Of a stretch of DNA of 64,000 nt, positions 17,339 to 24,526 are shown in pieces. A model generated the notes under the pieces. That model saw only the letters and a program-made list of their open reading frames with translations, did not search any database and was not told where the DNA came from. Source of the stretch: CBFDBF01 sp050304615 (GTDB lineage: Bacteria; Pseudomonadota; Gammaproteobacteria; Chromatiales; Chromatiaceae); NCBI GenBank assembly GCA_050304615.1, contig JBNLDW010000007.1, forward strand, positions 1-64,000, written 5' to 3'. Positions within the stretch are counted from its first letter, which is position 1; each line of letters begins with the position of its first letter. The position numbers were made by a program, and so were the translations under genes.

Positions 17339-17731
17339 TTAGCAATTCCGGTAACCATTTTCGCAGCCTAAACGCTCTGTTGTCTTAACCTACCCTGATG
17401 GCAGGCTGCAAGCCTATTTCTTTTGCTTGCCCAAAAGAAATAGGCGAAAGAAAAGGGCAACCGAGTATTCCGCCCTACGGGTGCCCTGCGCTTCTCGTCC
17501 CGTTCGGGGCTCTTCCGACGGGACATCCCTGTCCTGCGGAAGATGGCCGGCATCCCTGCCGGCCCCTTCCAGGCCCAATCCTCACGTGACTGCGATGCTC
17601 AGCGGAATACACGGTGTTTTGGGTGGCCACCCCTAACCCGTTCGACTCTGCCGAGCACTGCAACCATTGCGATGGAGGTTAAAAAAGTGCTGAACCGTTA
17701 AGGTTGCGAAAATGGTTACCGGAATTGCTAA
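17339..17731. mobile_element. 393-bp non-coding element with 27-bp terminal inverted repeats
   Basis: TTAGCAATTCCGG... at 17339-17365 is repeated perfectly in reverse complement at 17705-17731, and the match continues imperfectly inward for several bases. No transposase fits inside. The outermost bases include TA on both sides, which could be a TA target duplication as made by IS630/Tc1-mariner type elements, suggesting a MITE. The interior holds a further inverted stretch, with TATTTCTTTTGCTTGCCC facing AAAAGAAATAGGCGAAAG near 17415-17447. That interior sequence looks like a common gammaproteobacterial intergenic repeat (recollection, unverified). The element separates nifA from the nifB control region. 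Confidence 0.72.
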
Positions 17732-17762
17732 TAACTATGGAAAACATAATAAGAAAACATCC

Positions 17763-17778
17763 TGTGGCAGTTCCTACA
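17763..17778 (+). promoter_or_regulatory. NifA upstream activator site 1 of nifB
   Basis: TGT, ten bases, ACA: the exact NifA binding consensus. It lies about 105 bp upstream of the nifB sigma54 promoter. Confidence 0.75.
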
Positions 17779-17794
17779 TTCTTCTGTTTTGTTG

Positions 17795-17810
17795 TGTAGC
17801 CAAGCCTACA
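17795..17810 (+). promoter_or_regulatory. NifA upstream activator site 2 of nifB
   Basis: A second exact TGT-N10-ACA, 32 bp from the first (about three helical turns) and so on the same DNA face. It is about 75 bp upstream of the sigma54 promoter. Confidence 0.78.
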
Positions 17811-17868
17811 TCTGCCAAATGGCGAAATAAAATACTTGTAATTACAGTAAGTTACTTCGGCGAATTAT

Positions 17869-17886
17869 TAGGCACAGCGTTTGCAA
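17869..17886 (+). promoter_or_regulatory. Sigma54 (-24/-12) promoter of nifB
   Basis: AGGCACAGCGTTTGCA matches GGCAC-N5-TTGC of the sigma54 consensus. It lies 55 bp upstream of the nifB ATG. Confidence 0.85.
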
Positions 17887-17940
17887 TACCAGATGGCATA
17901 TACATTTTATCCATCTGGATGGTAGACAGGAGGCTGAGTA

Positions 17941-19455
17941 ATGTCGCTAGTAGTTTTCAATCAATCCCCGCAAGAATCAGGGTGTGAGCCGAGTACCGGT
18001 TGTGCCTCATCCGGTTGTGGCGGCAGTAGTGACAAGCTCAGCCATCTGCCCGAGCATATCCGTGCCAAGGTGCATAACCACCCATGCTTTTCGGAAGAGG
18101 CGCACCACCACTTTGCTCGTATGCATGTGGCGGTAGCCCCTGCCTGTAACATCCAATGTCACTACTGCAACCGCAAGTATGATTGCTCTAACGAATCTCG
18201 TCCCGGTGTGGTCTCTGAACTGTTGACCCCTGATCAGGCGATAAAGAAGGTGCTGGCGGTTGCGGCAAATATCCCCCAGATGACCGTGCTAGGTGTGGCG
18301 GGCCCGGGTGATCCCCTGGCCAACCCTGAACGCACCTTCGAGACCTTCCGTCAGCTTACCGAGAAGGCACCTGATATAAAGCTGTGCGTCTCCACCAACG
18401 GTTTGAATCTGCCCGAACACGTAGACCAGTTGCTGGAACATAATATTGATCATGTCACCATTACCATCAACTGTATCGATCCAGATGTTGGGGCCAAGAT
18501 CTATCCCTGGATCTTCTGGAACAACCGCCGTATCAAAGGGCGCAAGGCGGCCAAGATTTTAATCCGGCAACAGCAGAAAGGCCTAGCCATGCTGGCGGAG
18601 CGCGGTGTACTGGTAAAGGTGAACTCGGTGATGATCCCCGGCGTTAACGACAAACATCTAGAAGAGGTGAGCAAGGTAGTAAAAGAGAAGGGTGCATTTC
18701 TGCACAACGTAATGCCACTAATAGCCGAGCCAGAGCATGGCACCTTCTATGGCGTTATGGGACAACGCGGCCCTACCCATGAAGAACTACAGACACTGCA
18801 GGATAGCTGTGCCGGTGACATGAATATGATGCGCCACTGCCGCCAGTGTCGTGCCGATGCTGTGGGTATGCTGGGCGAGGATCGAGCTGAAGAATTCACA
18901 ATGGATAAAGTGGAAAAAATGGAGATCGACTATGCTGCCGCCATGCGAAAGCGGGCAGAGTATCAGGCTGAGATAGAGGCAAAACGAAGCCAGCCTAAGC
19001 CGACCACAGAGGTGGCGGTATCTGTGGACTCTATAGGAATGCCTAGTAAAAAGACCAGGCCTGTACTTATGGCCGTTGCTACTGAGGGCGGAGGTATCAT
19101 CAATCAACACTTTGGTAAGGCTAAAGAGTTTCTGGTGTACGAGGCTAGCGCTACCGATGTGCGCTTTGTCGGAATACGCCGTGCGGATAATTACTGCACT
19201 GGTCCCAGCGAATGTGGCAGCGGCGAGAGCCGGATACCAGACATCATTCGCGCCCTGGAGGGATGCGAGGTCTTACTCTGTGCACGTGTTGGTATTGCTC
19301 CATGGGGAAAACTGGAGGACGCAGGTATCCAACCAAACGGTGAACACGCCATGGAACTTATTGAGGATGCGGTTGCTGCGGTCTATCTAGAGATGCAGGC
19401 CAATGGAAAGCTGGTCGAAAAGTTGCATCGTTATAAAATACAAAGTAGCGCTTGA
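17941..19455 (+). CDS. nifB: NifB, radical SAM FeMo-cofactor precursor synthase
   Basis: 504 residues. A cysteine-rich N-terminus precedes the radical-SAM motif CNIQCHYC (near 70-77). NifB fuses two [4Fe-4S] clusters and inserts a SAM-derived carbide to make NifB-co, the FeMo-co precursor. The C-terminal third (about 375-490, with INQHFGKAKEFLVYEA) is the NifX-like domain of the long NifB form. AGGAGG lies 7 nt before the ATG. First gene of a sigma54/NifA operon with fdxN and nifO. Confidence 0.97.
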   Translation: MSLVVFNQSPQESGCEPSTGCASSGCGGSSDKLSHLPEHIRAKVHNHPCFSEEAHHHFARMHVAVAPACNIQCHYCNRKYDCSNESRPGVVSELLTPDQAIKKVLAVAANIPQMTVLGVAGPGDPLANPERTFETFRQLTEKAPDIKLCVSTNGLNLPEHVDQLLEHNIDHVTITINCIDPDVGAKIYPWIFWNNRRIKGRKAAKILIRQQQKGLAMLAERGVLVKVNSVMIPGVNDKHLEEVSKVVKEKGAFLHNVMPLIAEPEHGTFYGVMGQRGPTHEELQTLQDSCAGDMNMMRHCRQCRADAVGMLGEDRAEEFTMDKVEKMEIDYAAAMRKRAEYQAEIEAKRSQPKPTTEVAVSVDSIGMPSKKTRPVLMAVATEGGGIINQHFGKAKEFLVYEASATDVRFVGIRRADNYCTGPSECGSGESRIPDIIRALEGCEVLLCARVGIAPWGKLEDAGIQPNGEHAMELIEDAVAAVYLEMQANGKLVEKLHRYKIQSSA

Positions 19456-19464
19456 GGAGAGAGC

Positions 19465-19743
19465 ATGGCATTCGAAATTGTGCAAGGTTGTGTCAACTGT
19501 TGGGCCTGTGAACCGCTTTGTCCCAGTCAGGCAATAGTAGCCGCTGCCCCCCATTTTACAATTGAGGCCAGCAAGTGTTCCGAGTGCGAAGGATACTACG
19601 CCGATCCGCAGTGCGTGAGCATCTGTCCTATTGAGGGGGCAATTCTAGATTCGTCTGGCAAAGCAGCCAACCCAGCTGGCTCATTGACCGGTATTCCGCC
19701 GTTACACCTGCAGACAGCGATGGCGGAGATTCAAGCGCGTTAA
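19465..19743 (+). CDS. fdxN: FdxN-type 2[4Fe-4S] ferredoxin
   Basis: 92 residues with CVNCWACEPLCP near the N-terminus and CSECEGYY...CVSICP later, the cluster-binding pattern of nifB-linked ferredoxins. FdxN donates electrons to NifB during NifB-co synthesis, or to nitrogenase, depending on species. It starts 9 nt after nifB. Confidence 0.92.
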   Translation: MAFEIVQGCVNCWACEPLCPSQAIVAAAPHFTIEASKCSECEGYYADPQCVSICPIEGAILDSSGKAANPAGSLTGIPPLHLQTAMAEIQAR

Positions 19744-19746
19744 GAT

Positions 19747-20175
19747 ATGAGCGAGATTATTTTTTACGAGAAGCTAGGCTGTGTGGGCAACCAGAGGCAG
19801 AAAGAGCTACTGCTCGGCCTCGGCCATAGGCTGCAGGTCAGGGATCTACTGCAAGAGAAGTGGAGTGCCGAAAGGCTGCGTCCATTCTTCGGTGACAGGC
19901 CTATAACTGAGTGGTTTAACAAGAGTGCGCCTCAGGTTAAAGATGGCTGGATAAAAATACGCCGTCTAAATGAAAGACGCGCATTAAAATTGATGCTGCT
20001 TGAACCGGTTCTAATCCGCCGGCCTCTGATGGAGCTGGGGGGTCTGAGGCAGTCTGGATTTGAATCTGGCCCGGTGCTCACGGCTCTGGGGGTTATTCTC
20101 AATCCAGATGAGGATCTGCAGTCCTGCCCCGTACCAGAGTCATCCCCGGAGTGCGAAGAGCTGGAGCAATGTTAA
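19747..20175 (+). CDS. nifO: NifO, ArsC-fold nitrogenase-associated protein
   Basis: 142 residues with an N-terminal ArsC-like thioredoxin fold: IIFYEKLGCVGNQRQKELL keeps the first cysteine. DLLQEKWSAERLRPFFGDRP and EWFNKSAPQVK match the nitrogenase-associated ArsC subfamily described beside nifB in Azotobacter, where NifO affects molybdenum allocation. A cysteine-rich acidic tail ends the protein. It lies 3 nt after fdxN in the nifB operon. Confidence 0.85.
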   Translation: MSEIIFYEKLGCVGNQRQKELLLGLGHRLQVRDLLQEKWSAERLRPFFGDRPITEWFNKSAPQVKDGWIKIRRLNERRALKLMLLEPVLIRRPLMELGGLRQSGFESGPVLTALGVILNPDEDLQSCPVPESSPECEELEQC

Positions 20176-20209
20176 ACCACGTCCTGACAAAGGAGACACC
20201 GGGGGAGTA

Positions 20210-21145
20210 ATGTTCTCTTTTCGCGGACGAGTAGGTCAGCATCTATCGGGCATTTCGCATGGAGACCTGCATAGAAAGGCGGTTGGTGCCTACCTTGGTG
20301 TGGCGGTGGGTGATGCCCTTGGTGCTACCACCGAGTTTCTTACCCCCCACGAGATCCAACATAAACACGGCATCCACAATAAGATTTGCGGGGGAGGCTG
20401 GCTGCACCTTAAACCTGGCCAGGTAACCGACGACACCGAAATGAGTCTCGCTCTTGGTCGATCGATTCTCGAAAACGGTGGTGTGGTGGCCACCGCAGTT
20501 GCCGAGGCATTTAGTGACTGGATGCGCACCAAGCCGGTGGACATCGGCAGCACGGTAAGACGGGGGTTAGTGCATTTCCGCAGCACAGGTGAGCCGTGTG
20601 TGCCAGAAAATGAATACGATGCGGGCAACGGTGCTTGTATGCGCTCGGTACCGATTGCGCTGGCCTACTGGAACGTTCCACCGGAGGAGTTAATTGCAGC
20701 ATCCCGTACTCAATCCCATATCACCCACAACAATACACAAGCCGATGCTGGAACCGAGGCTGTGTTGCAGATGACAGTTGCAGCACTCAAAGGAGCGCCC
20801 AAGACGCAGCTGCAAGATATTGCCGAGGCGCTGGCTGCGGAGCACAAGCCCTACCGTTTTGACCGACGCACCGAAGATAATCCAAGTGCCTGGATCGTGC
20901 ACACACTGAAGGTAGTTTTTCAGGCATTCTGTGCCAACAATAGCTTTCAGGGGATGCTTGTCGACGTAGTCAACCGTGGTGGGGATGCGGATACAACCGG
21001 CGCCATCGTTGGTATGCTGGCCGGAGCATACTATGGCGTAGATGCCATCCCAAAGACTTGGCTGAAGGCGTTGGATCCAGAGATCCGCAGGGATTGCGAG
21101 ATCCAAGCGTTAGATCTGTTGGCTCTGGCTGAGCAGAGGGAGTAA
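20210..21145 (+). CDS. draG: DraG, ADP-ribosyl-[dinitrogen reductase] glycohydrolase
   Basis: 311 residues from the ATG at 20210, after a GGGGGAG; a longer frame would overlap nifO. The manganese-binding motifs of the ADP-ribosylglycohydrolase family are present: VGDALGATTEF, VTDDTEMSLALG and the C-terminal NRGGDADTTGAIVGMLAGAYYG. DraG removes ADP-ribose from an arginine of NifH and so reactivates nitrogenase. Its partner draT is not adjacent; it lies 16 kb away, beside nifH. Confidence 0.93.
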   Translation: MFSFRGRVGQHLSGISHGDLHRKAVGAYLGVAVGDALGATTEFLTPHEIQHKHGIHNKICGGGWLHLKPGQVTDDTEMSLALGRSILENGGVVATAVAEAFSDWMRTKPVDIGSTVRRGLVHFRSTGEPCVPENEYDAGNGACMRSVPIALAYWNVPPEELIAASRTQSHITHNNTQADAGTEAVLQMTVAALKGAPKTQLQDIAEALAAEHKPYRFDRRTEDNPSAWIVHTLKVVFQAFCANNSFQGMLVDVVNRGGDADTTGAIVGMLAGAYYGVDAIPKTWLKALDPEIRRDCEIQALDLLALAEQRE

Positions 21146-21147
21146 TA

Positions 21148-21600
21148 GTGCAAAATTCCGTAACTATACGTCCCGCTAAAGAGGATGATATTGGTGAGAT
21201 GTCACATCTTTTATCTCAGCTGTTCTCCATTGAGACCGACTTTACCCCTGATGAAGAGAGACAACATAGAGGTCTAAAACTACTATTAGATACACCAGGT
21301 TCGCTAATCATTGTGGCGGAAGAGCAGGGCGGGATTATCGGTATGGCTACTGCGCAGGCTTTAGTCTCCACAGCAGAGGGTGGCCCAGTCGGTCTGGTAG
21401 AGGATGTGGTGGTAGACATCAGCTACCGCGGTAGAGGAATCGGTGGTGCTTTGTTGGATCACCTGCAAGGCTGGGCACGGGACAAAGGACTGAGCCGCCT
21501 GCAGCTTGCAGCAGATAGTTGGAATAGTGCGGCGTTGGGATTTTATGCCAGGAATGGTTGGAGCCAGACTAATCTGGTGATACTGAGGTTTGGGATGTAG
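21148..21600 (+). CDS. GNAT-family N-acetyltransferase
   Basis: 150 residues with the acetyl-CoA motif VVVDISYRGRGIGGALLDHL (motif A) and the C-terminal NSAALGFYARNGW block. The GTG start lies 2 nt after draG, so it is likely the last gene of the nifB operon. The substrate cannot be told from sequence. Similar GNAT genes occur in other nif clusters (recollection), without a known role. Confidence 0.85.
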   Translation: MQNSVTIRPAKEDDIGEMSHLLSQLFSIETDFTPDEERQHRGLKLLLDTPGSLIIVAEEQGGIIGMATAQALVSTAEGGPVGLVEDVVVDISYRGRGIGGALLDHLQGWARDKGLSRLQLAADSWNSAALGFYARNGWSQTNLVILRFGM

Positions 21601-22040
21601 TTTTTCTTCTCTTCACTTTGGAAAATATTCTTATCAGTTGCAGCAATTGGTTTCGTAGCATCCATTAGCATCCCACCTCCCACTTGAGGGATGGAGTAGG
21701 TAGAGCGACGCAGGAGGCCAAAGCCGAGGGCTAGAGTACCAGATCCATTCTCGCCCAACCAACAACAACGTATGTTGTAACGTTGCTTAAATGGAACCTC
21801 GAAGGCTTTATTCCCTTGTCCACCGGGCTTGATTCTATGGATTATCCCTACGCCTTAGCACCTCTATCTCACTCAACCATATTTTTATGCGTCTAATATA
21901 TTCAGCCTGGTTTCATGTTACCCAACTAATCTAGTAATCAGTAAGTCAGAGCGGTATTTGTTATCACATGGTTTTAAGGACTGTAGTCAAATAACTGCTA
22001 AGAGTAAGGCTCCATAAATTAAGACCCAAGGAGGTGCAGT
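21601..22040. other. Gene-free stretch after the nifB operon
   Basis: 440 bp with only short accidental frames. No clear terminator, sigma54 site or known repeat was recognised, apart from an AAGGAGG serving the next small gene. Confidence 0.35.
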
Positions 22041-22274
22041 ATGGAAAATAAGGAGAATAAACTAAACATCATTATCCTGATACTTACCATCGTTACGCTG
22101 GGGTCCCTGTTTGTTTCCGCTACTGGCGGAGTAATTGATAGTTTTATACCAGCATATTTCTGGTATTTGGCTCTATTAGGGATGCTGGCGCTGTTGGCGC
22201 TGTGGATCATAATGGCGATAATGTTGACTACTAAATTGGGGGTTCGATGGTATCTACGGAATCATCCGTTATGA
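22041..22274 (+). CDS. Small two-helix membrane protein, unknown
   Basis: 77 residues: a charged start, then hydrophobic segments at about residues 9-28 and 38-64, ending in a basic tail. AAGGAGG lies 7 nt before the ATG, which supports real expression. No family recognised. Confidence 0.65.
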   Translation: MENKENKLNIIILILTIVTLGSLFVSATGGVIDSFIPAYFWYLALLGMLALLALWIIMAIMLTTKLGVRWYLRNHPL

Positions 22275-22321
22275 TTAACTGGTTAGAATTATTGTAATTG
22301 GTTCCAAGTACTTCGAATCGG

Positions 22322-22441
22322 TTTAAGGAATCTCTGATTAAGCCGTCATCCCAGCGAGGGCCAGAATCTATGTGTTTGATTGTGCAAGATCACAGCCTGC
22401 GCTTGGATGGCGAAAGGGTAATAAATCAGAGGTTTCTTAAA
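22322..22441. repeat. 120-bp MITE-like element with 20-bp imperfect inverted ends
   Basis: TTTAAGGAATCTCTGATTAA (22322-22341) faces the complement of TTTAAGAAACCTCTGATTTA (22422-22441), 17 of 20 matching. The inner part has a second inverted pair around GCCGTCATCCCAGCGAGG and CTGCGCTTGGATGGCG. It is non-coding. Similar CTCTGATT-ended repeats are common between genes in beta- and gammaproteobacteria (recollection). Confidence 0.6.
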
Positions 22442-22746
22442 TAGTTTTGAAGGTTAAGGGTTACGAAATTGATTACAGATACTGTTTTAAGTGACCCTCA
22501 CTCTAGCCCCCCATCCCTCCCCCTATCACTCAAGTAAGTACCGAGCCCCCAAAGGGTGGAGGGTTAATGCCAGTCGGCTAATCATTTAAATTATTGTGGC
22601 AATAAATAGAGTTAAATAGGTTCATAGAGCAATATCATCTAATATTAGAGATTGTTGATATACACCAATTTTGGATTCTCAAGGTTTACCTTTTAGCGCC
22701 TTTAGTATATTCCGCGGAGTCGAGGCGTGATTGATAAGGAGATGTG

Positions 22747-23313
22747 ATGGAACAGTTGTTTGTATGGTTAAGTGGCCCCTGGCCATGGTATGTATCCGGC
22801 CCGATTATTGGATCAATGGTGCCGTTGATGTTGCTTATCGGCAGCAAATCGTTTGGTGTGTCGCAAAACCTTGAGCATATATGTGCAATGACACAGCCCA
22901 AGAGGGTCAATGTAAGTCTGTTCCAATACGATTGGAAACAGTATGGCTGGTGTATTTCGTTTGTCGTTGGAATCGCTATCGGCGGCTTCCTGGCAATAGA
23001 TGTATTCCAGCATCCTGGCCCCATAGAGCTTTCTCTTGCCACCAGGGAGATGTTGGCGGACTGGGGGGTAACTCAAGGGGACGGTTTTTACCCATCCGAG
23101 CTATACGATCTAACGCCTATCAACATCTTGATATTGACAGTTAGTGGGATATTGATCGGTTTCGGTACACGTTATGCTTCAGGCTGTACCTCAGGCCATG
23201 CGATTACCGGTTTAGCCACACTGCAATTGAAGTCTTTGAAGGCGGTACTCGGCATATTCGCCGGCGGCATAGTTGCTGCGTACCTCATTACGCCAATTCT
23301 GCTACAGGTATAA
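22747..23313 (+). CDS. YeeE/YedE-family membrane protein, first half
   Basis: 188 residues, about four membrane segments, and the conserved cysteine motif SGCTSGHAITGLA near the C-terminus. Family members (TsuA type) move thiosulfate or related sulfur species across the inner membrane using conserved cysteines. The ATG at 22747 is preferred over the GTG before it, because AAGGAG lies 5 nt upstream. The second half follows after 4 nt. Confidence 0.85.
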   Translation: MEQLFVWLSGPWPWYVSGPIIGSMVPLMLLIGSKSFGVSQNLEHICAMTQPKRVNVSLFQYDWKQYGWCISFVVGIAIGGFLAIDVFQHPGPIELSLATREMLADWGVTQGDGFYPSELYDLTPINILILTVSGILIGFGTRYASGCTSGHAITGLATLQLKSLKAVLGIFAGGIVAAYLITPILLQV

Positions 23314-23317
23314 CGCA

Positions 23318-23734
23318 ATGAGACAGTTACCCTATATATTGGCTGGAATCATATTTGGCTTCGCCATAATGAAGTCAGAAGCGGCGTCCTGGTATCGCAT
23401 TATGGAGATGTTTCATTTCCAATCATTTCAGATGTATGGGGTTATCATCACCGCCGTACTGACCGCCTTTGCAGGCACCGAGTTGATAAAACGATTTACC
23501 TCAATCAAGTCCATCGACGGGAGCATCATAACCATCCACCAAAAGGCTGAGGGTAACTTACGCTACCCGATCGGCGGATTTATTTTTGGCCTGGGCTGGG
23601 GGGTTATTGGTTTGTGTCCCGGGCCGATCTTTGCGCTAGTCGGGGCGGGCTCTCTGGGGGCGTTTGTCATTTTGTTGGGGGCACTGCACGGGACATGGTT
23701 GTACGGAGCTGTGCGGCAGAGACTGCCGCACTGA
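23318..23734 (+). CDS. YeeE/YedE-family membrane protein, second half
   Basis: 138 residues from the ATG directly after the first-half gene; a longer frame overlaps that gene. Three to four membrane segments and the family motif GLCPGPIFALVG. The two genes together equal one full-length YeeE/YedE protein, a known split arrangement, and should form one sulfur-compound transporter or channel. Thiosulfate is a likely substrate in a sulfur oxidiser, but this is not proven. Confidence 0.85.
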   Translation: MRQLPYILAGIIFGFAIMKSEAASWYRIMEMFHFQSFQMYGVIITAVLTAFAGTELIKRFTSIKSIDGSIITIHQKAEGNLRYPIGGFIFGLGWGVIGLCPGPIFALVGAGSLGAFVILLGALHGTWLYGAVRQRLPH

Positions 23735-23835
23735 TCCAAGTGCACGCGGGGAGGATGATGGCCTAGTAAATAAGGCAAGCCATTCTAATTAGAGGAAGGT
23801 TACTCTGGCCCCATATATTTATCCGGCAAATCCAA

Positions 23836-24027
23836 TCAGGATATAGCCTTCTCGCAGTCGGTACGCCAGAGGCAATCAATCTGATCACACTCATTTACAT
23901 ACCCAGTAGCATAACAGGGGTCGTTGTGTTCCTCCACTTGGATGGCATGGATTAACTCGGCCTTGCGTAGCTTTGCTGGGTTTACGCCATTCTCTTTCGC
24001 AATAGAGCGAATTTCGGTCATGTTCAT
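23836..24027 (-). CDS. Small SAP-domain protein with C-terminal cysteines
   Basis: 63 residues: an N-terminal SAP/Rho-N-like helix-hairpin (IRSIAKENGVNPAKLRKAEL) and a short tail with four cysteines (CYATGYVNEC, DCLWRTDC). Such proteins exist across proteobacteria and may bind nucleic acid. The ATG is 11 nt after AAGGAG; the preceding GTG is less likely. Function unknown. Confidence 0.75.
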   Translation of the reverse strand: MNMTEIRSIAKENGVNPAKLRKAELIHAIQVEEHNDPCYATGYVNECDQIDCLWRTDCEKAIS

Positions 24028-24526
24028 CACTATTAAGGCTCCTTTGACTTCTATGTCCAGATAAAATCCTGCTTATTCTCGCAGTCAAGTATAGCACCAT
24101 AAATGCGATATATTAGTTACATCTGGTGGGGTAACTAGAGGACTGGTCCATATTAATTCGCAGTACTCTCTTGCATTGTAGAGAAATCTGTAGGAGCCAG
24201 CTCCTGTGGGCGATATGAACCACCCCTGCGTTGCTCGTGGGAGGTGGGTTTCCACAGGTTATTTTTGGACAATATAGTATAATTAAAATGATAGTCGTCT
24301 GTGCTGTGGCCATAACGATTATGGTTTAGGGCACGGATAACCGTCACATAAGTTCTAGTTGCTGGATTCACTTACCCGAACAGTGACCGTGGAATACAGT
24401 GAATGTGGACCGCTAAAGGTTGTCACCAGGGGGTAGTAGATAAATTCCCGGTGGTGCTGTTACCCGCAGTCTCTGAGTGTAATTTCCAGTGTCGGTCTTT
24501 TCAGTATTGTTCAGAAAAGCGTACCT
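24028..24526. other. Gene-free stretch before the diguanylate cyclase
   Basis: About 500 bp. It contains one copy of the 26-bp REP-like palindrome (24189-24214) and, directly after, a looser palindrome (about 24216-24251, AACCACC facing GGTGGGTT). No small gene with start signals was found. Confidence 0.4.
24189..24214 (-). repeat. REP-like 26-bp repeat, copy 1
   Basis: Reverse complement starts ATCGCCCACAGGAGC and ends GGCTCCTACA. AGGAGC pairs with GCTCCT. Same family as the copies at 37231, 53705 and 54197. Confidence 0.75.

Noticed and set aside
17398..17663. Small open frames inside the nifA-nifB spacer
   Set aside because: They lie within the inverted-repeat element, are arginine/proline-rich on several frames and lack Shine-Dalgarno sites; typical of GC-rich non-coding repeats.
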